A stretch of DNA of 64,000 nucleotides from Wenzhouxiangella marina (GTDB lineage Bacteria; Pseudomonadota; Gammaproteobacteria; Xanthomonadales; Wenzhouxiangellaceae). Shown in pieces: positions 18,997 to 29,736 of the stretch. The stretch's first letter is position 1; every line of letters begins with the position of its first letter. The notes under the pieces were generated by a model. It did no database searches. It saw only the letters and a list, made by a program, of their open reading frames with translations, and had not been told where the DNA came from. The translations under genes and the position numbers were made by a program. Where the stretch lies: the NCBI RefSeq assembly GCF_001187785.1, contig NZ_CP012154.1, forward strand, positions 2,474,501 through 2,538,500. The letters are read 5' to 3'.

Positions 18997-21654
18997 TCAA
19001 GGCGCTCCACCGGTGACCCCCGATTCCTGCAGCAGCGCCCGCACCTGTCGGGTCCTCGAGTCGTCCTCACCGAAACGGTGCCGGCGAATCTCCAGCGCCT
19101 CATGCCACAGCGCAAGCGCCTGTTCGGGCCGGCCGACGGCCTGCTCGGCCTGCCCCAGAACCACGAGCGTATCGGCAAGCAGGGGGTGGTTTTCCGAATG
19201 GACCGCGCGGCGGATGGCCAAGGCCTCGGACAGCCAGTCCATGGCTGCTTCGAGCTCGCCGTTCATCAGTGTCGCTCGACCCAGGTGGTGCAGCGTATAG
19301 GCCAGCTGAGGATGAGCCTCGGGAAACAACTCGCGCTGCAGGGCCAGCGCCTCCCTCAACAAGGGCAGTGCCTCGCGGGGCGCACCCTGTTCGATCCGCA
19401 TCCAGCCGAGGTTGGACAGATTGCCCGCCACCTTGCTGTGCGCCGGGCCGAGGGCCTCGCGATTGATCGCCAGCGCTGCGTGGAACTGCGCCTCGGCACG
19501 GGTGAAGTCCGATTGCGCGGCCAGCGCCAGCGCCAGGTTGTTGTGGGTATTGGCCAGGGCAGGATGGGCCGCCCCGAAGGCCTCGGTCTGCTCGGCCAGG
19601 GCCTGTTCCAGCGCGATGATCGCCGCTTCGTGCTCGCCGCGGTCATAGAGCAAGGCGCCGAGGCGAACCCGCGTCTCGGCGGTCTGCGGATGGCGAGGAC
19701 CCAGAATGGACTCGTGGCGCTCGAGCACCTCCCGGAACAATCGCTCCGCCTCTTCGAGGTCGCCCTGGCGATAGCGCACCGAGGCCAGCGCATTGAGACC
19801 TCTGGCCGCCTGGGTCGAGGCCGCTCCGTAGGACGCGATCTGCAGGGCCAGGGCCTCGCGGTAGCTGGTCTCGGCCGCGTCGAAATCACCCCGCCCCCAG
19901 TGCAGACCACCCTGGCGGAACCAGGCCTCGATGGCCGCATCGCCAGCCCGGCCGGCCGGATCGAGGCCCGCCAGAGCGTGGGCGGCGGATGCCAGATCAT
20001 CCATCGCCTGGAAGGCCTCGGCCCGGATCACCCTGAGCTGATCGGCCTGCTCGAAGTCACCCGAAGCCAGCATGCGCTCACTCGAGCGCAGCACCTCGTC
20101 GAAGCGACCATCGACCAGGGCCAGGCGCAGCTTCAGCATCCGGACAGGAAACGCCGGCGCCGCCCCGCCGAGGGCCAGGGCCGCGTCGGTCAATTCCCGG
20201 GCCCGCGCATAGTCGCCGCGGTTGTAGAGGATTCCAGCCAGGGTCGTCAACAACTCGGCCTTCAGGGCCGGCTGATCCTCGAACTCCCGCTCGATCCGGC
20301 CGGCAGCATCGGCCAGCACCTGTTCGACGCTTCGCGGATCGCCCTGGTGCACTTCCGGGTCCGCCTCGACCAGCAGCTCGGCGAGAAACTCGGACAGGGA
20401 CGCCGCCCGCGCGGTCTGCTGCTGCTCGGCGGCCAGCGCATGAGTCAGGGCACGAGACTGGACCCAGAGGATCGTGCCAGCGGAAAGCATCAGCGCGAGA
20501 ACCGTGAAGCCGGCGCCCACGCCCCAGGGATGGCGCCCGATGAAGCGCTTGACTCGATAGGATCGGCTGGGCGGTCGGGCCTGCACGGGGAAGCCTTCCA
20601 GCGCCCGCTCGAGGTCCTCGCCCAGTTCGCGTGCATCGGCGTAGCGGCGCTCGGGATCGGCGTCCAGGGCGCGAGCGACGATCCAGTCCAGATCGCCCTT
20701 GAGGCGCCGGCGCAGGGCGGCATCGCCGGCCACCCGACTGACGCGCCGCGGAGGCTGACCGGTGACCCGGGCATGCGCCTGTTCGGCCGTACAACCCTCG
20801 ACCGCCCAGGGACGTTGCCCGACCAGCAATTCGTGGAGAATCACGCCGAGCGAGAAGGCATCGCTGCGGGTGTCGACGGGATCGCCCCTGAGCTGCTCCG
20901 GACTGGCGTACTCGAGGGTCAGGCGGCGCTCGAAGGCCCGGGTTCGTTGGTCCGTTGAATCGGGGTCGAGGAGGCGAGCGATGCCGAAATCGAGCAGCTT
21001 CGGCTCGCCGGCGTCGGTGACCAGGATATTGGCCGGCTTCAGATCCCGATGGACAATGAGCCGGCGATGCGCATGGTCGACGGCCGCGCAGATCTTTCGC
21101 ATCAGCTCCAGGCGCGATCGCACGCTGAGCTGACGGTCCTCCGCGAAGCGCATGAGCGCCTCACCGTCGACCCGCTCCATGACCAGATAGGGCTGGCCGT
21201 TCCCCAGCGTTCCACCGTCGAGCAGGCGTGCGATATTGGGATGATCGAGGCGAGCGAGAATCGCTCGCTCGCGCGCCAGGCGCTCCATCATCGCGGCATC
21301 GGGCAGCCCCAGGGCCAGGAGCTTGATGGCGACCCGCTGCTGATAGGCACCGTCGGCTCGTTCGGCCGACCAGACCTGCCCCATGCCACCTTCGCCGAGC
21401 AGGGAATCCAGTCGCCATGGCCCGATGCGGATCCCGGCCTGGATCTCGTTGCTCAACACGACCGGCCGGTCCAGCAGACTGTCGTCCTGGTCGTGCGCAC
21501 GCAGCAGCGCATCGATCTCGGCCGCCTGCTCCGGCGGCAAAGCCGCCAGTTCGGCCTTGCGTTCGGCCTGATCCAGGGCCACTATACGGTGGAAATGGGA
21601 CCAGAGCTCGTTCCAGCCCGGCGTGCCGCTCGACCCGCCGCTCGACGTGTTCAT
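18997..21654 (-). CDS. Membrane-spanning serine/threonine protein kinase with TPR repeats
   Basis: An 885-residue Hanks-type kinase. In order: a helical N-terminus (WNELWSHFHRIVALDQAER), glycine loop GEGGMG, ATP-binding Lys about 111, catalytic HRDLKPAN with Asp about 204, DFG at 222-224, SPE in the activation segment, a membrane helix at about 377-398, then some 450 residues of tetratricopeptide repeats (for example ALASVRYRQGDLEEAERLFREV). Here the TPR part should lie outside the cytoplasm. The kinase is divergent from an ECF sigma gene of the type usually found beside such kinases, which suggests that phosphorylation controls the sigma factor; that is inference. A second ATG at 21675 is possible; TATGAT at 21690-21685 is a candidate -10, which favours 21654. 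Confidence 0.9.
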   Translation of the reverse strand: MNTSSGGSSGTPGWNELWSHFHRIVALDQAERKAELAALPPEQAAEIDALLRAHDQDDSLLDRPVVLSNEIQAGIRIGPWRLDSLLGEGGMGQVWSAERADGAYQQRVAIKLLALGLPDAAMMERLARERAILARLDHPNIARLLDGGTLGNGQPYLVMERVDGEALMRFAEDRQLSVRSRLELMRKICAAVDHAHRRLIVHRDLKPANILVTDAGEPKLLDFGIARLLDPDSTDQRTRAFERRLTLEYASPEQLRGDPVDTRSDAFSLGVILHELLVGQRPWAVEGCTAEQAHARVTGQPPRRVSRVAGDAALRRRLKGDLDWIVARALDADPERRYADARELGEDLERALEGFPVQARPPSRSYRVKRFIGRHPWGVGAGFTVLALMLSAGTILWVQSRALTHALAAEQQQTARAASLSEFLAELLVEADPEVHQGDPRSVEQVLADAAGRIEREFEDQPALKAELLTTLAGILYNRGDYARARELTDAALALGGAAPAFPVRMLKLRLALVDGRFDEVLRSSERMLASGDFEQADQLRVIRAEAFQAMDDLASAAHALAGLDPAGRAGDAAIEAWFRQGGLHWGRGDFDAAETSYREALALQIASYGAASTQAARGLNALASVRYRQGDLEEAERLFREVLERHESILGPRHPQTAETRVRLGALLYDRGEHEAAIIALEQALAEQTEAFGAAHPALANTHNNLALALAAQSDFTRAEAQFHAALAINREALGPAHSKVAGNLSNLGWMRIEQGAPREALPLLREALALQRELFPEAHPQLAYTLHHLGRATLMNGELEAAMDWLSEALAIRRAVHSENHPLLADTLVVLGQAEQAVGRPEQALALWHEALEIRRHRFGEDDSRTRQVRALLQESGVTGGAP

Positions 21655-21684
21655 GGCGGATGGTTCCCGAATCATCTCGACTCG

Positions 21685-21690
21685 ATCATA
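21685..21690 (-). promoter_or_regulatory. Candidate -10 element of the kinase gene
   Basis: On the minus strand this reads TATGAT, five of six matches to the consensus. Transcription would start near 21678, leaving about 24 bases of leader before the ATG at 21654. It lies only 9 bases from the start codon of the divergent sigma-factor gene, so transcription of the two must interfere or be coordinated. Confidence 0.35.
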
Positions 21691-21698
21691 GTGAACGG

Positions 21699-22259
21699 AT
21701 GGGTAGCGTCACGCAACTGCTCGAAGAGCTCCGAGATCAACCGAGCGCCGCCAGCGAGAAGCTCCTTCCGCTGGTGTATGAGGACCTGCGCAAGCTGGCG
21801 CGATCCCGCCTCAGGAACGAGGCCGGCCTGATGACGCTACCGGCGACGGCCCTGGTCCATGAAGCCTATCTGCGCCTGATCGGCAGCAACGCTCCCGAAT
21901 GGGATCATCGCGGTCATTTCTTCGCCGCGGCCGCCGAGGCCATGCGGAGAGTGGCGGTGGACTATGCGCGCGCGGCGCGGACCCAGAAGCGCGGCGGGCA
22001 GCTGGCCAGAGTGGAACTCGACACCCTGAAGATGGGTTCCCCGGGCCTCGACTCCGACCTCGTCGATCTCGATGAAGCCCTGACCCAGCTCGAGTCCCTC
22101 GACCACAGCATGGCCCAGGTGGTGAAGCTGAAGTACTTCGCCGGCCTGAGCAACGAGGAAACCGCCCGTTCCCTCGGACTGTCCCCGCGCACCGTCAATC
22201 GCCACTGGACCGCGGCCCGCGCCTGGCTCAACCGCACCCTCGATGCCTCACCTGGCTAG
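21699..22259 (+). CDS. ECF-type RNA polymerase sigma factor (Sig-70_X6 / TIGR02999-like)
   Basis: A 186-residue sigma factor. Region 2 includes KLARSRLRNEAGLMTLPATALVHEAYLRLIG, followed by WDHRGHFFAAAAEAMRR, both hallmarks of the ECF group common in Xanthomonadaceae and Planctomycetes that travels with protein kinases. Region 4 is LSNEETARSLGLSPRTVNRHWTAA. The DYARAARTQKRGG linker is also typical. The ATG at 21699 is the only start that gives the family length; there is no strong Shine-Dalgarno. There is no anti-sigma gene; the divergent TPR kinase probably takes that role. Confidence 0.92.
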   Translation: MGSVTQLLEELRDQPSAASEKLLPLVYEDLRKLARSRLRNEAGLMTLPATALVHEAYLRLIGSNAPEWDHRGHFFAAAAEAMRRVAVDYARAARTQKRGGQLARVELDTLKMGSPGLDSDLVDLDEALTQLESLDHSMAQVVKLKYFAGLSNEETARSLGLSPRTVNRHWTAARAWLNRTLDASPG

Positions 22260-22289
22260 CCCGCAACATCCATGAATATGGCGGGCTAG
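22256..22289. terminator. Candidate bidirectional terminator hairpin
   Basis: CTAGCCCGC and GCGGGCTAG are perfect 9-base arms around a 16-base loop, located between the convergent sigma-factor and propeller-like genes. The left arm contains the sigma-gene TAG stop. A second short inverted repeat, CTAGT-AAGCC-ACTAG, follows at once. There is no T-run, so termination efficiency is uncertain. Confidence 0.5.
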
Positions 22290-22296
22290 TAAGCCA

Positions 22297-23637
22297 CTAG
22301 GGCACCTGCTGAAAGCGATTCTGGAAGATCACGCCGAAACTGCCCGGCGGCAGGTTCGCAAAGGCGTGGCGGAAGCCGTTGGTCTGCGGCCAGGGCGGAT
22401 TGATCGGATCGGCCATGAACACCGCGATGCCGTTGTCGCCCAGATGGGGCAGGATGCTGGTCCGGTCCGACGGGCTGTCGTTCCAGTGGCCCACATAGTG
22501 GATGGTGTAGGCGGAGAAGCTTCGATTGAACTCGATGAAATAGCTGTCGCTCGAGGCGGCATTGCCGTCACGCGGGTCGAGGTTCAGTGCCGTCTGGAAT
22601 CCGACCAGCTGGCCGCTGTCCGAGATCGTGGCGAAACGATTGGTCGAGTTGACCAGGCTCTGACCGGCCGAGTCCGGATCGCCGAAGCGGAGCTTCTGAC
22701 CACTGACCGTATCGACCACGTACAGATCCCGCTCGAAGGTCCCGTCCGGATTGAAGAACAGATTGACGTTGGTCGTGAAGGCGATGCGGTGGCCGCTGCA
22801 GGCGGAGGTCGGGGGACCATGGAGCCGGGTCGTGGCAATCGTGCCGACGTCTTCGGTCACCAGGAGATTGTTTCCGTCGATCACATTGGCGACAAAGATG
22901 TCAGGCCCGGGCGGGTCGTTCGGGACGACGCCCGTTGAAGTGGCGATGAAACTGATCAGGCCATTGCCGAGCGAGAAGTTGGCGCAGGCCAGAAAACCAC
23001 CGTTGTCATCGCTGCAGGCCTTGCGGGTCACCACGCCGCTGGCCGGCGGCGCGTCGGCCTGGTGCAGAAAGGCCCCGCCCTGCATTTCGGGCGTCAGATT
23101 GGTGGCCGCGGTCCGGAACAGGACCTGCTGACCCGTGCAGTCCATGGTGTACTCGACAATGCTCTGGTTGGCCGCCGTCGTTCGGTCGCCGGCCACGCTC
23201 ATGATCTCGGTGATGCCGAGCTCGCGATCCCGGCGATAGACCTGCTGCTGGCCGTTCGTGTTGATCGCCGGCGTGATGTCGGTGGCCGCGGTCCGGAACA
23301 GCACGTAGCGCCCGTCCGAGGAAATCACCCGGGAATGCGGGCTGTCATAGCCGACCACCGATGTCGCCGATGCCTGACCATCGGGCTGGACGCTGATCAG
23401 TTCGACCTCGTCGGTGACCAGGTCGTAGACGTAGACCTGCACCTGACCGGACGTGTCTTCCGGGATCAACTGGCGAGATTGCAGGACGGCGTAGCGACCG
23501 TTTCCGGACACGTCCACGACCTGGGCCCCGAAAGCGACCGGATTGCCCTGTGGATCGAGGCTGAGAATGCGAGTTGCCGACGCCGTTTGCAGGCAGGCGA
23601 GCAGCAGGCAGAACGACAGGGCTCTTGAAAGGACCAT
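22297..23637 (-). CDS. Secreted TolB/WD40-like beta-propeller protein with VIFQNRF tail
   Basis: A 446-residue exported protein. The signal peptide is SRALSFCLLLACLQTASA. The body has repeated blades typical of TolB/PD40 propellers, such as VVDVSGNGRYAVLQSR, ISSDGRYVLFRTAATD and VYVYDLVTDEVELIS, with two near-identical VLFRTAAT segments. Four cysteines occur in the middle. It ends VIFQNRFQQVP, matching the short tail of other secreted proteins here. The start at 23637 has a perfect GGAGG seven bases upstream; the frame remains open far upstream opposite hutH and hutI, but that is only an antisense artefact. It is divergent from hutH; no functional tie to histidine breakdown is evident. Confidence 0.82.
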   Translation of the reverse strand: MVLSRALSFCLLLACLQTASATRILSLDPQGNPVAFGAQVVDVSGNGRYAVLQSRQLIPEDTSGQVQVYVYDLVTDEVELISVQPDGQASATSVVGYDSPHSRVISSDGRYVLFRTAATDITPAINTNGQQQVYRRDRELGITEIMSVAGDRTTAANQSIVEYTMDCTGQQVLFRTAATNLTPEMQGGAFLHQADAPPASGVVTRKACSDDNGGFLACANFSLGNGLISFIATSTGVVPNDPPGPDIFVANVIDGNNLLVTEDVGTIATTRLHGPPTSACSGHRIAFTTNVNLFFNPDGTFERDLYVVDTVSGQKLRFGDPDSAGQSLVNSTNRFATISDSGQLVGFQTALNLDPRDGNAASSDSYFIEFNRSFSAYTIHYVGHWNDSPSDRTSILPHLGDNGIAVFMADPINPPWPQTNGFRHAFANLPPGSFGVIFQNRFQQVP

Positions 23638-23644
23638 TGACAAG

Positions 23645-23649
23645 CCTCC
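23645..23649 (-). promoter_or_regulatory. Ribosome binding site fixing the start of the propeller-like gene
   Basis: GGAGG on the minus strand, seven bases before the ATG at 23637. It decides the start in a frame that otherwise stays open for another 895 codons. Confidence 0.8.
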
Positions 23650-23751
23650 GAAGGCAGAAGGGGCACTAGCGGATAATGCGGCAACGGGTCGCAAACCATG
23701 CCATGCGGCGTCCGGGTCCACGCTGACAGGAACCGCCCGGGCGAATCGAAC

Positions 23752-23760
23752 TGCTACTAT
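23752..23760 (+). promoter_or_regulatory. Candidate extended -10 promoter of hutH-hutI
   Basis: TGCTACTAT has the same TGC extended -10 form as the element in front of hutU (TGCTATACT). It would start transcription near 23767, about 45 bases before the hutH ATG. No convincing -35 is seen. Confidence 0.35.
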
Positions 23761-23811
23761 TCTCCGCTGCCTTGGAAACCATCGGCTCGCCATGCAAGGA
23801 GCCAGGGAGTC

Positions 23812-25338
<1,527 letters not shown>

Positions 25339-25347
25339 ACCGCGAAG

Positions 25348-26583
25348 ATGAAGCGCCTGGACAACATCTCGACCCTGTACTGCCTGCCCGCCGATGGCGG
25401 TCAGGACGCGGTCGGCGCCATCGACGATGCCGCCCTGGTCTGGGAAGAAGGGACCATCCTCTATGCCGGTCCGGCCGCCACCCTTCCCCGGGAAATGAAC
25501 GCGGCCGAACGCCTCGATGCCGGCGGCCGCTGCGTGATCCCCGGCCTGATCGATTGCCACACGCACCTCTGCTTCGGCGGCTGGCGCGGCGACGAGTTCG
25601 CGATGCGCCTGGAAGGCGCCAGCTACCAGGACATCCAGGCCGCCGGCGGCGGCATCACCAGCACCGTCCGGAAGACCCGCGAGTCGAGCATGGACGCGCT
25701 GGTCGACAAGGCCGCGCTCGCCCTGAACGAGATGGCACGCCTGGGCGTGACCACGGTCGAGGCCAAATCGGGCTACGGACTGAACATCGACGACGAGATC
25801 AAGCAGCTCGAGGTCTATCGCGAGCTTGGCCAGCGCCAGCCCGTGGAACTGGTACCGACCTGTCTGGGCGCCCACCTGATCCCACCGGAATACCGTGAGC
25901 AGCGAGCCGACTACGTCGAGCTGCTCTGCGAGCGTCTGATCCCCGAGGTCGCCGAGCGCGGCCTGGCACGTTTCTGCGATGTGTTCATCGAGGAAGGCGC
26001 CTTCGATCTGCAGGAGGGCCGACGCATTCTGGGCGCTGCCCGGACACACGGCCTGGGCCTGAAGATCCACGCCGACCAGCTCTCCTCGGGCGGCGGGGCC
26101 GGACTGGCGGCCGAACTGGGCGCCGTCTCCGCCGAGCACCTGGAGTACGCCAGCGACGACGATATCGCCGCCATGGCCCGCGCCGGCACCGTCGCGGTCA
26201 GCCTGCCGCTGGCCTCGCTCTATCTGCGGGAAGCCTATCTGCCGGCCAGGAAGTGGATCGATGCGGGGGTCGACGTGGCCGTCGCCACCGACTTCAATCC
26301 GGGCTCGGCGCCGAGCTACCACCTGCCCCTGGCCCTGCTGCTGGCCTGCATCAACCAGGGCATGAGCCCTGCCGAGGTGCTACGCGCGGCGACGCGGATC
26401 GCCGCCCGGGCCGTGGGCCTCGAGGCCAGCCACGGCAGCCTGCAGGCCGGCTACCAGGCCGACATCGCCATCATCGACGCCCCCGACATCAATCACTGGC
26501 TCTACCACTTTCGCGCCAATGCCTGCGTGGCCACCATCAAGGGCGGCCGGATCATTCATGACTCGATGGGCCTAATGAGCTAG
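25348..26583 (+). CDS. hutI: Imidazolonepropionase
   Basis: Hydrolyses imidazolone propionate to formiminoglutamate, the third step of histidine breakdown. The 411-residue metal-dependent amidohydrolase has the HTHLCFGGWR metal motif, KSGYGLN, the HADQLS histidine and the ATDFNPGSAPSYHLP aspartate, in the usual order. It follows hutH closely. Its stop overlaps the stop of the convergent TRAP gene by four bases. The fourth-step enzymes (hutG or hutF/hutG) are not in this window. Confidence 0.97.
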   Translation: MKRLDNISTLYCLPADGGQDAVGAIDDAALVWEEGTILYAGPAATLPREMNAAERLDAGGRCVIPGLIDCHTHLCFGGWRGDEFAMRLEGASYQDIQAAGGGITSTVRKTRESSMDALVDKAALALNEMARLGVTTVEAKSGYGLNIDDEIKQLEVYRELGQRQPVELVPTCLGAHLIPPEYREQRADYVELLCERLIPEVAERGLARFCDVFIEEGAFDLQEGRRILGAARTHGLGLKIHADQLSSGGGAGLAAELGAVSAEHLEYASDDDIAAMARAGTVAVSLPLASLYLREAYLPARKWIDAGVDVAVATDFNPGSAPSYHLPLALLLACINQGMSPAEVLRAATRIAARAVGLEASHGSLQAGYQADIAIIDAPDINHWLYHFRANACVATIKGGRIIHDSMGLMS

Positions 26584-28670
26584 TCCCGGCGAGTCCGCCA
26601 GACCATGGCGACCAGTCCGGCCAGGCAGACCAGAGCCAGCCAGGGCGTGGACATGGGCCAGAGCAGACCGGCACCCAGCCCCAGCAGGGCCAGGCGAGCG
26701 GGAAGCGACAGCGGCCCTTCCAACCAGCCCTCGAGCACGCCGGCCAGGGCATACAAGCCGGCCAGCGCGAAGCCGGCCACGCTCAGGGCCTCCAGCCAGT
26801 CGCCACGGACCAGTGGCGTGTAGGCGAACAACAGGGGAATGAGGTAGAGCCCCTTGGCCAGCTTCCAGGCCGTCAGGCCGGTGGCCATCGGCCGTTCGCC
26901 GGCAATGCCGGCCGCCGTGAAGGCCGCCAGGGCCACCGGTGGGGTGACGTTGGAGTCCTGGCTGAACCAGAAGATGATCAGATGGGCCGCCAGCAGGCTG
27001 CCCGCCAGCAGAGCGGGATCGAGCAGGGCCTCGGCGGCCGTGCGCTGCAGGTCCGGCGTCATCGCCGCGACCAGGGACTGGGCCTGGTCCAGGGGCATCG
27101 GCTGACCCAGCCAGGCCTCGGCCGAAGGGCTGGCGAGCAGCACCGCCTCGCGGGCCAGTTCGCTGACCTGACCGGCCGCCAGGGCCTGGGCCAGATCGGC
27201 CTGCAGGATCAATGCATGCAGGGTGGGCGCGGACACGGCCGCCAGCACGATGTAGGCGGCCGTGACCGGCAGGCCCATGCCAAGGACCAGGGACGCCAGG
27301 GCGACCAGCGCCAGGGCGATCAACAGACTGGAGCCGGACCACTGGGCGATCATGATCGACAGGGTGTTGCCCAGGCCGGTGGTGGTGAGCACGTTGACGA
27401 TCAGGCCGACGGCGATCAGCAGCATGGCCGTGGCCATCATGTTGCGCGCGCCCATCGCCAGGGCTTCCAGGATGGCCAGCAGCCCCATCGGCCGGGGCGT
27501 CAGCCAGGAGGCGGCCACCACGGCCAGGATCGCCAGGCCGGCCGCGTAGACGGGCGTGAAGCCGGCGACCAGCAGACCGATGAGAACGGCCAGCGGCAGC
27601 AGCAGCGCCCAGCCCGCAGTCGTCTCACCAAGACCCTCCTTCTCGTCGAGCGGCGCCGGCACCAGACCCAGGCGGCGGGCCCGAATGCGGACCATGAAGG
27701 CCAGCGAGCAGAAATAAAGGATCGCCGGCAGCAGGGCCGCGCCGAGGATGCTCAGGTAACTCAGGCCGGTGAAGTTGGCCATCAGGAAGGCCCCGGCCCC
27801 CATCACCGGCGGCATCAGCTGCCCACCGGTCGAGGCGGCGGCCTCGATGCCGGCGGCGAAGCGCGGTGGAAAGCCGCTGCGCTTCATCAAGGGGATGGTG
27901 ATCACCCCGGTGGAGGCGGTGTTCGCGACGGCCGAACCGGTGATCGAGCCCATCAGCCCCGATGCGCCCACCGCCACCAGACCGGGACCGCCGGTCCAGC
28001 GTCCGGCCGCGCGATGCGCCAGGCCGAGAATGAGCTCGCCGGCGCCGGAACGCAGCAGAAAGGCACCGAAGAGCACGAACATGAAGACGTAGGACCAGGA
28101 AATCCTGGCGATCGTGCCGAACAGGCCTTCGGAGGTGAACACGGCCCTGAACAGCAGGGTGTCCAGACCCAGGCCCGGAAACGCGAAGACACCGCCCAGA
28201 TTCCGGCCGAGTCCGGCGGCGTAGGCCAGCAGCGCCAGGATCAGGATCGGAATCAGCCAGCCGGCCGCGCGCCGACCCAGCTCGATCGCCAGCCCCACGA
28301 TCAGGACGCAGGCCAGCCAGTCCAGCCAGCCGAAGACCAGGCCGCGCTCGTACAGCGGCGTCTCCAGGACCACGACAGCGACCGCGGCAAGCACCAGCAC
28401 CAGCCCGGCGGCCATCGACAGCCACCGACCGATCCGGCTTCGGGGCGGCGCCTGCAACCAGCCCAGAGCCAGCAGACCCAGGCTGGCAAAGTGAAACACG
28501 GCCACCTGGAGCTCCGGCAGCAGCCAGACGGTGTTCAGCAGCAGATGGGCCAGTGCGACGAGCGCCGCCCAGAGAAACAGCACGACCGAGCGCACCGGCT
28601 CCGCCTCGGAATGATGCGCCGGCTCGATCCGTCGCGCCGCCGCCTCCAGCGACTCAATCCAGCGGGCCAT
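26580..28670 (-). CDS. TRAP transporter fused permease, 4TM-12TM (TAXI type)
   Basis: The membrane part of a tripartite uptake system driven by an ion gradient. The 696-residue protein combines the small (DctQ-like) and large (DctM-like) subunits, with some 16-18 hydrophobic segments. Family motifs include SGLMGSITGSAVANTASTGVITIPLMKRSGFPPRFAAG and the following EAAASTGGQLMPPVMGAGAF, and a second half with GLGLPVTAAY-like MGLPVTAAYI and DSNVTPPVALAAFTAAGIA. This fused form always pairs with a TAXI binding protein, which is encoded just upstream and overlaps by 17 bases. Many TAXI systems take up glutamate or other acids; a link to the glutamate-yielding hut pathway next door is attractive but only inferred. 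Confidence 0.93.
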   Translation of the reverse strand: MARWIESLEAAARRIEPAHHSEAEPVRSVVLFLWAALVALAHLLLNTVWLLPELQVAVFHFASLGLLALGWLQAPPRSRIGRWLSMAAGLVLVLAAVAVVVLETPLYERGLVFGWLDWLACVLIVGLAIELGRRAAGWLIPILILALLAYAAGLGRNLGGVFAFPGLGLDTLLFRAVFTSEGLFGTIARISWSYVFMFVLFGAFLLRSGAGELILGLAHRAAGRWTGGPGLVAVGASGLMGSITGSAVANTASTGVITIPLMKRSGFPPRFAAGIEAAASTGGQLMPPVMGAGAFLMANFTGLSYLSILGAALLPAILYFCSLAFMVRIRARRLGLVPAPLDEKEGLGETTAGWALLLPLAVLIGLLVAGFTPVYAAGLAILAVVAASWLTPRPMGLLAILEALAMGARNMMATAMLLIAVGLIVNVLTTTGLGNTLSIMIAQWSGSSLLIALALVALASLVLGMGLPVTAAYIVLAAVSAPTLHALILQADLAQALAAGQVSELAREAVLLASPSAEAWLGQPMPLDQAQSLVAAMTPDLQRTAAEALLDPALLAGSLLAAHLIIFWFSQDSNVTPPVALAAFTAAGIAGERPMATGLTAWKLAKGLYLIPLLFAYTPLVRGDWLEALSVAGFALAGLYALAGVLEGWLEGPLSLPARLALLGLGAGLLWPMSTPWLALVCLAGLVAMVWRTRRD

Positions 28671-29724
28671 CGTCGACCTCCCGAGGCGATGGGATCAGGG
28701 CATCAGGAAGCTCCAGCCCCTGCTCGCGGTAGAAGCGAACGGCGCCGGGATGCAGAGGCACGGGCAACCCATCGGTGGCCGAAGGCAGCGTCATCGCCCG
28801 CGTGGCCGCGTGAAAGGCCTGCAGGAAATCCAGGTGCTCGTAGAGCATCACCAGCAGCTGATAGACGTGCTCCTCGGGCACGCTGGCCGTGGCCGCCAGG
28901 AAATTGACCTGCGCGATCGTCTGCACCGGCTCCTGCTGCCCCGGATAGGTCCCTGCGGCGATCGTGTAGGGACGCCACAGGCCGGGAATCCGCGCGTCGA
29001 TCAGGGCCCGCTCGGAAGCACTGACCGAGAGCAGGCGAGCCTGATCGCCGGCCGCGGCCAGGGCCCGGGTCACGGCCGCCACGGGCACCCCGGCGGGCGT
29101 GTTCATGCCATCGATGCGCTGGTTCTGGAAGGCGTCGGCGCTGGCGCCATAGCCCTGGTAGACCAGCTCGAAATCGCGGTCCGGATCCAGACCGAGCGCT
29201 TCCAGCAGGAAGCGATTCGAGCCTTCGGTCCCGGAATAGCGGGCGCCGATGGAGAATCGGAGCCCGGGTGTGGACGCGAGGTCGGAAAGACTGCCCTGCT
29301 CGGCCAGCTCCGCGCGAATCAGGAAATGCTCGACGTTGGGCCAGAGCGCGGTGACGCTGCGCAGCTCGGTGAACGGCGCCTGTGCCTCGAGGCGCCCGGA
29401 TCCGCGCCAGGCCCAGGCGCCGTAGAGCCCCTGAAGAATGGCGAAGCCGGCCTCCCCGCTTCTCAGCAGACGCAGATTCTCCTCCGAGCCGGCGCTGCTG
29501 ATCGCCGCCAGGGACACCCCTTCCCGGGGTTCCAGCACCTGCTTGCTGAGCGTCGCGATGGCCACGCCGACGGGATAGAAGGTGCCCCCCGTCGTGGCCG
29601 TGGCCAGGATGTAGGTCGAACGCTGCTCCTCGGGTGCGGGCACCAGACCGAACCAGAGGGTCAATAGAAGCAGGATCGCGGCCGTCAAGCCGCCGAGGAA
29701 TCTGGAGGGACGCTTGCGCTCCAC
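28654..29724 (-). CDS. TAXI-family TRAP transporter substrate-binding protein
   Basis: A 356-residue periplasmic binding protein for the fused TRAP permease. The N-terminus (RFLGGLTAAILLLLTLWFGLVP) could be an uncleaved membrane anchor. The TAXI signature is clear: ILATATTGGTFYPVGVAIATL, then SAGSEENLRLLRSGEAGFAI, and GARYSGTEGSNRFLLEALGL. The C-terminal HPGAVRFYREQGLELPD is standard. The gene overlaps the permease gene by 17 bases, showing coupling. Confidence 0.93.
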   Translation of the reverse strand: MERKRPSRFLGGLTAAILLLLTLWFGLVPAPEEQRSTYILATATTGGTFYPVGVAIATLSKQVLEPREGVSLAAISSAGSEENLRLLRSGEAGFAILQGLYGAWAWRGSGRLEAQAPFTELRSVTALWPNVEHFLIRAELAEQGSLSDLASTPGLRFSIGARYSGTEGSNRFLLEALGLDPDRDFELVYQGYGASADAFQNQRIDGMNTPAGVPVAAVTRALAAAGDQARLLSVSASERALIDARIPGLWRPYTIAAGTYPGQQEPVQTIAQVNFLAATASVPEEHVYQLLVMLYEHLDFLQAFHAATRAMTLPSATDGLPVPLHPGAVRFYREQGLELPDALIPSPREVDDGPLD

Positions 29725-29736
29725 CCGGCGGCCAGC

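Noticed and set aside
26982-28907. 641-codon plus-strand frame opposite the TRAP permease
   Set aside because: The composition is Gln/Arg/His-rich antisense of membrane helices; the minus-strand TRAP motifs are clear.
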